Virus record (IMG/VR): IMGVR_UViG_3300031974_004257
Location: 1-60,116 of that record
Source: a virus
Direction: 5' to 3' (one strand)
DNA length: 60,116 bases
Shown here: positions 31,067 through 38,469 of the stretch, one piece after another
How the letters are laid out: every line of letters starts with the position of its first letter
How positions within the stretch are numbered: position 1 is the first letter of the stretch
Program-made: the position numbers and the translations under genes
The notes under the pieces: generated by a model
What the model was told of the DNA's origin: nothing
Database searches by the model: none
The model's input: only the letters and a program-made list of their open reading frames with translations

Positions 31067-32362
31067 TTATGGTAAATCAATATCCGGCATTTCTCGTGCT
31101 TTTCGGTCTCGTTCTTGAGCTTCTGGATTGCCGGCATCTGATGCCCTCTCGAAGAAAGCCCTTCTAAAAAACTCTGTTTCAGGATCTTTGCTTACTTTCC
31201 TTTTATTTCCCTTGGCAAGCATTTGATTCGTCGTTGCTATTCCCGAAGAGTCTACTAAGTATTCAAAATGTAGGTGGGAACCGTCTCTTCCAGGTTGTTT
31301 TGTCTTGACTCCGCTGTTTCCTCCACTTCCTATTGTCTGACCACGAACAACCCGCTGGTCTTTTTTTACGGTGATACCCCTATGTGAATCTGTGCCCAAG
31401 TGTGCGAATAGAGTATAGAACACCACTGGATCGCCATTAATCTCCAAAGAATATCTAGTGTGTTTAAGGACAATTGTATTGCCATAACCAGAAAGGGGCG
31501 AAGCCCACACCACTACACCATCCAAAGGTGCCATTATAGCATCCCCGATTGAACATTCATAATCTGTGCCCAGGTGTGGCTGGGGTCTTCTATAGTGTGC
31601 TTGTTTTCTTATTTTGCCCCATGGCGAGTTAACTTTATATGGAGCATCGACAGGATATCTGGGGAATGTAATTTTCTTGTTTTGTGATATGGCTTCTTTT
31701 TTTATTTTATTTAAGTTAAAATCAGCCATATTACCAACAATCAAACATGGGTCCTGGGCTATATTATCAACGTTAGAATCTTTGGGCAAAGGAGGTAATG
31801 ACATATTTGTACACCTCCGACCTTCAATGAAGTCTCCTAGACTGTTCATGTGTCCTGACCTGCCTAATATTACTGCCGTATCGAGATAGCTAGAATATTG
31901 ACCTTGAGTATCTTTTATTTGTACGTCTACTATGTCCCCAGACTGAAGTGGGGAAGCACTTTCACCAACAGGTATATCATGCTTTGCTAAAGGATGAAGA
32001 CTGATACGCTCCTCATCTTGAGAATTTCTGGGTTCAGGAATCCAGTAATGTCTTCTGTCACTTAAAACACGAAATCTTACTAGTTGAGATTTGTTTTGTG
32101 TGTCTTGACCCTCAGCAAGAACATAAAAAGGTTCATAACCTTCTTCAACTTTAAGAATCTGAGCTAGGACAATATTTTTATCTTTTGAGGTATTCGCCGT
32201 GTGGTGGAGACGAATCATGTTCTTTAGAGTGCCTAAAGGTGTGGAACGCTCAAGGTCCCATGCTGGGGTCTGAGTGCTTTCGTTAACTACTTCGCTCTCT
32301 AGAAACCTCTCTGCTTTTTCTTTAGTGAGGATGTCGCCCGCAGGCTTGGCTCCGTCAGCCAT
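31067..32362 (-). CDS. Cell-puncturing baseplate protein with M23 peptidase, gp5-like
   Basis: 431 residues. The C-terminal part (about 245-400) is an M23 (LytM-type) zinc endopeptidase: HLGTDYECSIGDAIMAPLDG gives the first His and Asp, and SHLHFEYLV the H-x-H pair; FYTLFAHLG holds the remaining His. M23 enzymes cut peptide cross-links of peptidoglycan. The residues before it (about 60-170: SGDIVDVQIKDTQGQYSSYL) look like an OB-fold as in gp5 N-terminal domains. The gene starts after AGGAGG and follows the late sigma factor region. A local peptidoglycan-cutting activity at the tail tip during DNA entry is the expected role. Confidence 0.85.
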   Translation of the reverse strand: MADGAKPAGDILTKEKAERFLESEVVNESTQTPAWDLERSTPLGTLKNMIRLHHTANTSKDKNIVLAQILKVEEGYEPFYVLAEGQDTQNKSQLVRFRVLSDRRHYWIPEPRNSQDEERISLHPLAKHDIPVGESASPLQSGDIVDVQIKDTQGQYSSYLDTAVILGRSGHMNSLGDFIEGRRCTNMSLPPLPKDSNVDNIAQDPCLIVGNMADFNLNKIKKEAISQNKKITFPRYPVDAPYKVNSPWGKIRKQAHYRRPQPHLGTDYECSIGDAIMAPLDGVVVWASPLSGYGNTIVLKHTRYSLEINGDPVVFYTLFAHLGTDSHRGITVKKDQRVVRGQTIGSGGNSGVKTKQPGRDGSHLHFEYLVDSSGIATTNQMLAKGNKRKVSKDPETEFFRRAFFERASDAGNPEAQERDRKAREMPDIDLP

Positions 32363-32363
32363 A

Positions 32364-32654
32364 CTATTCCTCCTTTATGATATCAAATAATTGTTTCTTA
32401 TCATCTTCGGATAATCCAGCTTGATGATTTACTTGATCTTTTTTGTAAACTAGTGTTGCTAGTTTAACCAACTGCTCGTTGCTTCTTTGTAGTGTTTCTA
32501 CAAATTTGGCAGCCGTAGCACCAGAATCAGAATAACGCTCTTTGGCGACGCTCATGTACTCCTTTAAATTGTCTAAAAGGAGTTCTGTTTCTTGTCGGTC
32601 CCTGTTAATGTTATCTAGGGCTTGTTCAATTAAGGAGTTAAGATCTTTTTTCAT
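32364..32654 (-). CDS. Small helical protein of unknown function (96 aa)
   Basis: 96 residues, highly charged, predicted almost entirely helical, with a likely coiled coil in the first 75 residues (NRDRQETELLLDNLKEYMSV, later LQRSNEQLVKLATLVYKK). It ends with LSEDDKKQLFDIIKEE. It sits between the gp55-like sigma gene and the M23 spike gene. T4-like phages also need a small late co-activator (gp33), but nothing here identifies it as that, so no function is assigned. The ATG has only a weak ribosome binding site, so translation may depend on the upstream gene. Confidence 0.7.
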   Translation of the reverse strand: MKKDLNSLIEQALDNINRDRQETELLLDNLKEYMSVAKERYSDSGATAAKFVETLQRSNEQLVKLATLVYKKDQVNHQAGLSEDDKKQLFDIIKEE

Positions 32655-32669
32655 ACCATAAATAGGATG

Positions 32670-33359
32670 CTAGGTAATTTCTCCCTCGTTCCATTTTTTC
32701 TTGAACGTCCTGTATCTTTCTCTCATTTTATTCAAGGCGCTAACAATCTGCTTTGTATTAAGACCAGTAATCTCTCTCATATACAAATACACTGCTTTTT
32801 TATTAAAAATTTCTATCTGCTCTATATTTTCCATCAAAGTCAGTACGGCGTCCAAAACTTTCTGTTCGTTTGGTTTTAATTTTAATTTTTGCCAACTGTT
32901 AATTTCGGTTAACAGTGAGTTCCAAAACTCTCTTTCTTCAATCTCATCCATCAAATTACTTTCAGAACTTGATGATACTGCTTCTACCTCTCGGACCATT
33001 TCATCGTAATTAACTTCACGACGATTTTTCTTAGTTTGTTTTTTAGCCTTGTGGGTGAACCAGTTCTTTGTTACAACTGAGAAATATGAAAAAGCTTTCT
33101 TACCTTGGGAGGGGTCGAACTTGCCTAGAATAGTTGTGAGCCAAATCTTACAATCGTCCTTATGATATTCTATATTCTCTAGAGACGTGAACTTATAGGT
33201 GTAAACAATTTTATTTACTAGTTCATCAAAAGCAGGCTGGATATGTTCTATGTAAAGTTGTGATCTTTCCGACAAACTATCCGTATTACAGTAGTCAACT
33301 ATTGCTTTCTCTGTGATTTCTGTAAAGTAATAATTATTCTTTTTCTTTTTTCTAGGCAT
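32670..33359 (-). CDS. 55: Late-transcription sigma factor, gp55-like
   Basis: 229 residues. The central segment (DDCKIWLTTILGKFDPSQGK followed by KAFSYFSVVTKNWFTHKAKK) is the region-2-like core of T4 gp55-type sigma factors: the K-A-F-S-Y-F block and the basic helix after it. The C-terminal part (MREITGLNTKQIVSALNKMR) could be a helix-turn-helix-like segment. gp55 directs host RNA polymerase to TATAAATA late promoters together with the sliding clamp and gp33. The gene overlaps the upstream membrane protein gene by eight bases. It is longer than T4 gp55 (185 residues), mainly through an acidic linker in the middle. Candidate target sites occur at 16826, 40627 and 53818. Confidence 0.88.
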   Translation of the reverse strand: MPRKKKKNNYYFTEITEKAIVDYCNTDSLSERSQLYIEHIQPAFDELVNKIVYTYKFTSLENIEYHKDDCKIWLTTILGKFDPSQGKKAFSYFSVVTKNWFTHKAKKQTKKNRREVNYDEMVREVEAVSSSSESNLMDEIEEREFWNSLLTEINSWQKLKLKPNEQKVLDAVLTLMENIEQIEIFNKKAVYLYMREITGLNTKQIVSALNKMRERYRTFKKKWNEGEIT

Positions 33360-33651
33360 CAGGATTCTCAGTCGTAAGTTGTTCGTTAATTTCCAAGAAC
33401 TGCTGGATCTCGTCTGCCATCTCAGAAGTATGATTAAGCAACTTTTCTAAGATTGGTTCCCCATAGAAGACGTCTTTATTGTACACTTCTGTAAGGTGTG
33501 TCTCGTAAGATGCCATCGAAGACAGTATTGACCTAGTTTCATCATTTGTCATTTCAAGATAATTTAAAAGATTTCTAGTGTACCAGACGAACACCAGATT
33601 AACAACTAAAGATGAAACAAGACCTGCGGCTAATAGTATTTCTAAAATCAT
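33352..33651 (-). CDS. Small membrane protein with one N-terminal helix (99 aa)
   Basis: Residues 1-25 (MILEILLAAGLVSSLVVNLV followed by FVW) form one clear transmembrane segment or uncleaved signal anchor. The rest is acidic and helical (LEMTNDETRSILSSMASYET; ILEKLLNHTSEMADEIQQFL). A similar short protein is, from memory, a common neighbour of gp55 in marine T4-like phages, with no known function. It overlaps the zinc ribbon gene by TAATG and the sigma gene by eight bases, which keeps the three in one transcript. Confidence 0.75.
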   Translation of the reverse strand: MILEILLAAGLVSSLVVNLVFVWYTRNLLNYLEMTNDETRSILSSMASYETHLTEVYNKDVFYGEPILEKLLNHTSEMADEIQQFLEINEQLTTENPDA

Positions 33652-33911
33652 TATTTTTTGTAAATTCTTTTCTTTTGCTTTTTCTTAAAAGATTGAATTT
33701 CTTCACGCCCCTCTTCAATAGCTTTACGAACTTCAGTTCCAGCTTGATCTTTGATATTATAACATTTTTTTACTGTTTGTAAAACCTTAGAAAGATTTTT
33801 CTTTAAATTCTCAGACTTACAACTTGGACATTGAACATTTTTAGCTCCGTAAGCATGTCGAATATCTACGTTCAGCTTACAATCTAAACAGTCATAAGAA
33901 TATAAAGGCAT
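33651..33911 (-). CDS. FmdB-type zinc ribbon protein (86 aa)
   Basis: The N-terminus MPLYSYDCLDCKLNVDIRHA followed by VQCPSCKS is the FmdB/CxxC zinc ribbon: CxxC, a loop, then CxxC, which should bind one zinc ion. The C-terminal half is Lys-rich (SFKKKQKKRIYKK) and could bind nucleic acid. Members of this family are found in many bacteria and phages; the name comes from a putative regulator of formamidase, but the phage role is unknown. Its linkage to a late sigma factor fits a regulatory role, which is inference only. The start overlaps the stop of the 58-residue gene (TAATG). Confidence 0.82.
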   Translation of the reverse strand: MPLYSYDCLDCKLNVDIRHAYGAKNVQCPSCKSENLKKNLSKVLQTVKKCYNIKDQAGTEVRKAIEEGREEIQSFKKKQKKRIYKK

Positions 33912-34087
33912 TATTCTGTTTCAAAAACCTGTGTTTTTACGCTTGGTGGGTTCATCACAACAATATTACCAGCGTCGTCTACATCTAGATTCCAATCAGA
34001 CAAAAGCTCAGTAATGTCTGTTTCTTCTGCTAGACACTTCTGAAGCGTCATCAGCAGTGCCCCAATCGCTTGAGTTGAAAGTTTCAT
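33911..34087 (-). CDS. Short conserved-looking gene (58 aa)
   Basis: A 58-residue frame with ATG at 34087, AAAGGAGAA just upstream, and a TAA that overlaps the ATG of the zinc ribbon gene. It begins MKLSTQAIGALLMTLQKCLA and ends VKTQVFETE. It is acidic, with an N-terminal helix and a D-W-N-L-D-V-D-D-A-G-N stretch. It fills exactly the space between the HAD phosphatase and the zinc ribbon gene, has good translation signals at both ends, and is therefore very likely real. I recognise no family. Confidence 0.75.
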   Translation of the reverse strand: MKLSTQAIGALLMTLQKCLAEETDITELLSDWNLDVDDAGNIVVMNPPSVKTQVFETE

Positions 34088-34088
34088 T

Positions 34089-34421
34089 TTATTCTCCTTT
34101 GTTTTCCTCTAGAAAAAAGAATTCTCTAGAATTAATAGCTTTATCACATATAAAGAGGTCATAGTATGGTTTTCCAACAAAGATACCATTATTTAACGCA
34201 CCCCATTCTTCAAGTTGTTGTTTAGTTAATTCTTCCCAATCTAGACCTGTCTTAGAACCCCTGGCTGTCCAGTAGACAATCTCATGTCCCTTATTGTATA
34301 GTGAGTTTATTTTAGAGATATTTTCTCTAATAGGAACAGCCTGGCTATAATCTTTTGGCTTATCCGCAGAACCATTTGGGTGCTCACATATTGTCTCATC
34401 TATGTCTACATAGATAATCAT
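34089..34421 (-). CDS. HAD-superfamily phosphatase of capsule type (110 aa)
   Basis: A small HAD-fold hydrolase. Motif I is YVDIDETIC (nucleophile Asp and DxDxT), motif II is IVYWTARG, and motif III residues lie in KPYYDLFICDKAI. The short length without a cap domain fits the capsule-biosynthesis phosphatase group (BcbF-like), which act on sugar phosphates. I place the start at the ATG at 34421, overlapping the stop of the methyltransferase gene (TAATG); a longer frame to 34499 would overlap that gene by 79 bases. It closes the sugar cluster. A possible job is removal of phosphate from a sugar precursor; the substrate is unknown. Confidence 0.8.
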   Translation of the reverse strand: MIIYVDIDETICEHPNGSADKPKDYSQAVPIRENISKINSLYNKGHEIVYWTARGSKTGLDWEELTKQQLEEWGALNNGIFVGKPYYDLFICDKAINSREFFFLEENKGE

Positions 34422-35077
34422 TATTTTCCATCCGTATTCATAAAGTGCTGCGGAAGGGGCTTGGTAAATTGTCGTTTTTCTACCCTCTTGGCGAAACAAG
34501 CCATCAGAGCATCATTTGGGATAGTAGGATGATAAGAGCCTGCTTGTTCCTGAAAGTCTAGGCTGTTTGGCGAAGAAAATTTTAAATATGTATTATTAGA
34601 AGAATATTCTTGCCAAATTCTGGATAGTCTAGTCTTAGTGGCACTATACAGTATATTGAACCCATTTGCGTTATAAAAATCTCTAAAAAGAGCGGGGCTC
34701 AAAGAATAAAAACCACGACCATAGAATCCAGAAATATTTGAAGTATGTAAAACTTTACCATCTTCCTTTAGAAGGTTAATGATATTTTCCCAAACAGTGG
34801 CGATATCGAAACAACAATACAATGTGCCTGAATCTATCACCCAATCGTATGACCCCTTTAGGTTTTCTGGGATTTTTTCGTTTAGGTTTATTTTGTGAGT
34901 TGGATTCCCAACCACGTCAAAAGTATGTACCTTGTCAAACCCTAAATCACTACCAAATTTTTCCAGAGAGGAGTAGCCACTTATGTTACAATCTCCAAGA
35001 ATTGCACACGAATTTCCCCCAGGGTTCTCGCTTCTTAATTTCTGTATGAGACTCAAGTCTTCTACTTCAATAGCCAT
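34421..35077 (-). CDS. Class I methyltransferase-like protein (218 aa)
   Basis: 218 residues. CAILGDCNISGYSSLEKFGS is a degenerate motif I region, and DWVIDSGTLYCCFDIATVWE plus LLKEDGKVLHTSN give the later Rossmann strands of SAM-dependent methyltransferases. The glycine-rich loop is not canonical, so activity is uncertain. The ATG has AGGAGA upstream and overlaps the dehydratase gene by 16 bases. Lying in the sugar cluster, it may methylate a sugar or glycan intermediate; this is inferred from context only. Confidence 0.65.
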   Translation of the reverse strand: MAIEVEDLSLIQKLRSENPGGNSCAILGDCNISGYSSLEKFGSDLGFDKVHTFDVVGNPTHKINLNEKIPENLKGSYDWVIDSGTLYCCFDIATVWENIINLLKEDGKVLHTSNISGFYGRGFYSLSPALFRDFYNANGFNILYSATKTRLSRIWQEYSSNNTYLKFSSPNSLDFQEQAGSYHPTIPNDALMACFAKRVEKRQFTKPLPQHFMNTDGK

Positions 35078-35910
35078 GACGACTTTCTCCTTTGATAGAA
35101 ATCATCTATCATTAATTTAATTTGTTCAATATTTGGATTTTCTATCTCAATATTATAAAATAATTCTTCCTCTTGTTTTTCCTGAGAAATGTCATCGTAT
35201 TTTATTTGCTCAAAGTATGAGTGATATTCTCTATACGCCTGATAAAGGTCGTGTAGGCTTACTCTATAACACTTTTCGTTAAAAATATAGTCATCAGTAG
35301 TGCCTAGAGAAGAGGTTATTTTTTCTACCACGTCGCTCACAGGGACAAAATATCTAACCATATTTCTATCGCTTACAGAAATTGGCTTATTTTGAGTTCT
35401 TTGTTTGTCCCAGATATCCAAAACGCTACCCGTTGAGAAAAAGAAGTTAACTCCTTGAAAAACAGAAAATCCATGTTCCAGTAATATTTTCTCTGTTAAA
35501 TATTTTGTAACCCCGTAAACACAAGAAGGGTTAGTAGCCTTGTCTGTACTTATGCCAATTACGTTTTTAACATTATTTTCTATGGCAGCATCGATAATAT
35601 TCTTAGTCCCCAGAACATTCACTTCTATAGCTCGGGTAGGATTATCCTCACATATTCTCACATGCTTCATTGCTGCTGTATGAATTATAAAATCAATACT
35701 ATGATTTTTAACTATTTGACAAATTCGACTTTTAGTATTAGAAATATCAAGGTTATAAACATGTAACCGTTCACTATTTTCAGAAAAAGAAATTTCTTGA
35801 TAACGAGACTCAGAATGAGCTAATCCGACCACTGAATGACCCAATTTCAACAGATGAGAAACTAGTTCTCTCCCTAGGAAACCGGCAGCGCCAGTAATTA
35901 ATATATTCAC
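35062..35910 (-). CDS. Extended SDR, PseB/CapD-like nucleotide-sugar 4,6-dehydratase
   Basis: 282 residues. GAAGFLGRELV near the N-terminus is the NAD(P)-binding loop. AAMKHVRICEDNPTRAIEVN followed by VLGTKNIIDAA, then ISTDKATNPSCVYGVTK, match the polysaccharide-biosynthesis group that includes PseB, FnlA and CapD (UDP-N-acetylglucosamine 4,6-dehydratases); YGVTK carries the Tyr-x-x-x-Lys pair. PseB-type enzymes make the 4-keto-6-deoxy sugar that starts pseudaminic acid and related amino-sugar routes. The start is GTG at 35910, with AAGGAG eight bases upstream. The protein is a little shorter than PseB (about 330 residues). It is a second dehydratase beside the RmlB-like one at 46433. Confidence 0.8.
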   Translation of the reverse strand: MNILITGAAGFLGRELVSHLLKLGHSVVGLAHSESRYQEISFSENSERLHVYNLDISNTKSRICQIVKNHSIDFIIHTAAMKHVRICEDNPTRAIEVNVLGTKNIIDAAIENNVKNVIGISTDKATNPSCVYGVTKYLTEKILLEHGFSVFQGVNFFFSTGSVLDIWDKQRTQNKPISVSDRNMVRYFVPVSDVVEKITSSLGTTDDYIFNEKCYRVSLHDLYQAYREYHSYFEQIKYDDISQEKQEEELFYNIEIENPNIEQIKLMIDDFYQRRKSSWLLK

Positions 35911-35922
35911 CTACACAACTCC

Positions 35923-36672
35923 TTAAAAACAACTAGCTTCTGCTGGAACTAAAAAAGTCTTATTAATCTGATCAAATACTTCAGATGCCGCTTCTTCTTC
36001 AGTATAAAACCCTTCGATACTACTATCCCAAGCGTAATACCCTCGTTGATGCTCCTCAAGATTGATACTAGTGTAACACTGTAATAGCATATCTTTTAGT
36101 TCTGAATTTACCTTATATTGGTAATACTTATGCGGTACTTTTATACCGTATTGGATTCCTTCCAGAGCATGACAGTTCATATCATTAACTAAATGGGTTT
36201 TATGGATTCTTTTTGCCGAGGTTTGATTTGTAGTCATGGCAAAATAAGGAATTGTCATAAAAGAGAAGTAAGAAAAAGGTATATTGTTATTAGTACAATA
36301 TGATCTAACCACACTGTATAACTGTTTATGCTGAACATGGAGATGCTCGTCGCCGTAAAATGAATGAGTAATTATCATATCATAATCTAAGGACCCCAAA
36401 TTAACCAAGCCCTGACTCAGCACTTGTTCAGCAGAATCTATTAATACTCCACCTACTTTCACAAGTTCATTTTGAGTATGATGCCATGAAGAAATATTTA
36501 AAATGTCCATGACTTTCCTGAAAGAGGAAGACCTCTCGGGATCTAATCCCCCAGTCATACACAAAACACTAACATCTACGCCCTCTGTTTGACTAAGCAG
36601 ACTTAAAATGCCACCAATCCACAAAGATTCATCATCAGGATGAGCTACAACAAACAAAACTTTTTTATTCAT
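35923..36672 (-). CDS. PIG-L/LmbE-family deacetylase
   Basis: 249 residues. VVAHPDDESLWIGG at the N-terminus is the zinc-binding AHPDDE motif of the PIG-L/LmbE family; SFYGDEHLHVQHKQLY carries the further metal-binding histidines. Family members remove N-acetyl groups from GlcNAc-type sugars such as GlcNAc-PI, mycothiol and bacillithiol precursors. The gene overlaps the glycosyltransferase before it by eight bases and precedes the PseB-like dehydratase, so an amino sugar in this pathway is a plausible substrate. Substrate not determinable from sequence. Confidence 0.85.
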   Translation of the reverse strand: MNKKVLFVVAHPDDESLWIGGILSLLSQTEGVDVSVLCMTGGLDPERSSSFRKVMDILNISSWHHTQNELVKVGGVLIDSAEQVLSQGLVNLGSLDYDMIITHSFYGDEHLHVQHKQLYSVVRSYCTNNNIPFSYFSFMTIPYFAMTTNQTSAKRIHKTHLVNDMNCHALEGIQYGIKVPHKYYQYKVNSELKDMLLQCYTSINLEEHQRGYYAWDSSIEGFYTEEEAASEVFDQINKTFLVPAEASCF

Positions 36673-37732
36673 GGGTCGGACTCCTTAAATTGTCACAGAA
36701 AACTAAAAACCTGTCCATGTCGTTGACATGACCATGACCATGACGACTAGGGACCCATGGCAAGTTTACATAGTGTGCCGGCACTCTACTAACAAGATCA
36801 TCGGTATTTATCAACTGACCGTCGAAAACTTGACCATGAACAGCATATAGATTGGAAAAATAGTTTTTTAAAAGAAGAAGCGATGACTCTTCTTTTAACA
36901 ATTCTGCTTGTGGAGTCTTGTCCGGCTCAAAACTTTGATAATTCTCGACAGCATATATGAGTGACTTATGAGCCTCATCATATGAATCAAACAGCACAGA
37001 GTTTTTAGGCGTAAGAAAATCTCTTGCGCTACCATGTTGATTTGACCAAATAACTGTAGGCAGACCACACAACATTCCCTCAGGTATTACTCCTGGGAAT
37101 CCTTCCATTTCAGAAAACAAGGTATTAACTTTTGATGACTGGTAGAAGAAGGCTAATTGTTTTTTACTTAACCCTTTAAACTCTAAATCTTTACCTAGAC
37201 GAAGTAAGGTAAACATATCCCTTTCCTTGTCGCTGAAGTGGTTGTAGTATACATCGGCAATGTCGATAAAATGATCTTGCTCTGTCTCTTCCTCTCTTGA
37301 AGCACATACCAGTAAAATATTATACTCGTAACCTAAATCATATATTTTTTTAACTTCCCTCATAAACGTTTGAAGCTTTTTAACATTTCCGTTCCTAGAG
37401 ACGTTAATAATATCCCAATACTTTTGAGCCTTTTCGTTCTTATGGAACTTTGAAGAAGTAAAATTACCACTAGCTAAAGGTATATGGAACATGTTAGGGT
37501 TACGATCGCTAATATCTACTACAGATGGTAAACCCATATAAAATGAATATGGGGCTGTAAGATTAGAACCCTTTGAAAAGCCACCATAATGAACTCCAAC
37601 AAAATAGTCTTCTGTAATCTTGTGTAGTTTTTCTCGGGCGTGTATGTTTGTGGAAATCCAATTCGCCTCAAGATGAGTCAAAACAATTATGCCCTTACTC
37701 GTCTCGGTAGGATGTTTAAATATGTGTGCCAT
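36665..37732 (-). CDS. GT4-like glycosyltransferase (355 aa)
   Basis: 355 residues with a GT-B layout. The C-terminal half has FSEMEGFPGVIPEGMLCGLP, the EGFP-x-x-x-x-EGM-x-C-G-x-P motif of retaining family 4 transferases that holds the nucleotide sugar, followed by VIWSNQHGSARDFL. The N-terminal half is less typical. No membrane segment. GAGGTC precedes the ATG. It lies between the PhyH-like and PIG-L genes in the sugar cluster. Donor and acceptor cannot be read from the sequence. Confidence 0.8.
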   Translation of the reverse strand: MAHIFKHPTETSKGIIVLTHLEANWISTNIHAREKLHKITEDYFVGVHYGGFSKGSNLTAPYSFYMGLPSVVDISDRNPNMFHIPLASGNFTSSKFHKNEKAQKYWDIINVSRNGNVKKLQTFMREVKKIYDLGYEYNILLVCASREEETEQDHFIDIADVYYNHFSDKERDMFTLLRLGKDLEFKGLSKKQLAFFYQSSKVNTLFSEMEGFPGVIPEGMLCGLPTVIWSNQHGSARDFLTPKNSVLFDSYDEAHKSLIYAVENYQSFEPDKTPQAELLKEESSLLLLKNYFSNLYAVHGQVFDGQLINTDDLVSRVPAHYVNLPWVPSRHGHGHVNDMDRFLVFCDNLRSPTHE

Positions 37733-37745
37733 TTTGACCTCTAAA

Positions 37746-38468
37746 TTAATGTGGTCTGCAGTGTAACAGAACCACCTTTCTTTGTTTATTTTCTTCTAGT
37801 ATAATACTACCATAATGCAGAATGTCTGTATGTACAATAATGAGGTCACCAATATTTCCACCATAAGTTACAGCATCCTCCTGGCAATACTTAGGGCTTT
37901 CATCGTAATCTGATGGTTGATGCCTATATCCATTATTCCAACCTGACATATCTTGGATGTTCATTTTTTCTGTTCTATATCTCTTGCCCTCATCTCGGCT
38001 GCCAGGTATAGCATGAAAAGCCCCATTAGTTTTATCTGTATCTGTTAGATAAAGAATAAACTTAAGCGATTCATATGGATCAAAATGTAACAAAGCATTA
38101 CGAGGATACTTTTCTTTATCAGTAATCGGGTTGTACTCGGTTGACATAAATATCTGCATACCGTAAGTATTTTGACCCAGACATCCATTAGTAATATTTA
38201 TCAAATCCTGATTTTGAAAAGTACTATAAATCTGTGGGATATTTGAGTAGGCTGCTGGTTGAACTCTTAAATGTTTGCCCAACTCATAAGATCCTGGGGG
38301 TTCAAGATCTAAACTATTAGCCCTATTCAAGTAGGCTTGACTTCTATCAGGTATATGCGAAAAGATAGTGTCAAACTCATCTACCACTGGTTTCTTGTTT
38401 TTTAGGAAGTCTTTTACAACAAATATTCCTGTTTTATTTACCTCTTCTATGATTTGTTGTACATCCAT
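37746..38468 (-). CDS. PhyH-like Fe(II)/2-oxoglutarate dioxygenase
   Basis: 240 residues. LLHFDPYESLKFILYLTDTD supplies the H-x-D part of the iron triad, GAFHAIPGSRDEG is the typical strand after it, and VHTDILHYGS gives the distal His; RKVVLLHCRPH holds an Arg suited to bind 2-oxoglutarate. This is the pattern of phytanoyl-CoA dioxygenase-like enzymes, which hydroxylate small molecules and sugars. It begins one base after the stop of the NeuB-like gene, with GGAG upstream. A hydroxylation of a sugar in this cluster is inferred; the substrate is unknown. Confidence 0.8.
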   Translation of the reverse strand: MDVQQIIEEVNKTGIFVVKDFLKNKKPVVDEFDTIFSHIPDRSQAYLNRANSLDLEPPGSYELGKHLRVQPAAYSNIPQIYSTFQNQDLINITNGCLGQNTYGMQIFMSTEYNPITDKEKYPRNALLHFDPYESLKFILYLTDTDKTNGAFHAIPGSRDEGKRYRTEKMNIQDMSGWNNGYRHQPSDYDESPKYCQEDAVTYGGNIGDLIIVHTDILHYGSIILEENKQRKVVLLHCRPH

Positions 38469-38469
38469 G

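Noticed and set aside
32364-32654. gp33-like late co-activator
   Set aside because: Position near gp55 is suggestive, but no gp33 motif could be recognised, so no such name was given.
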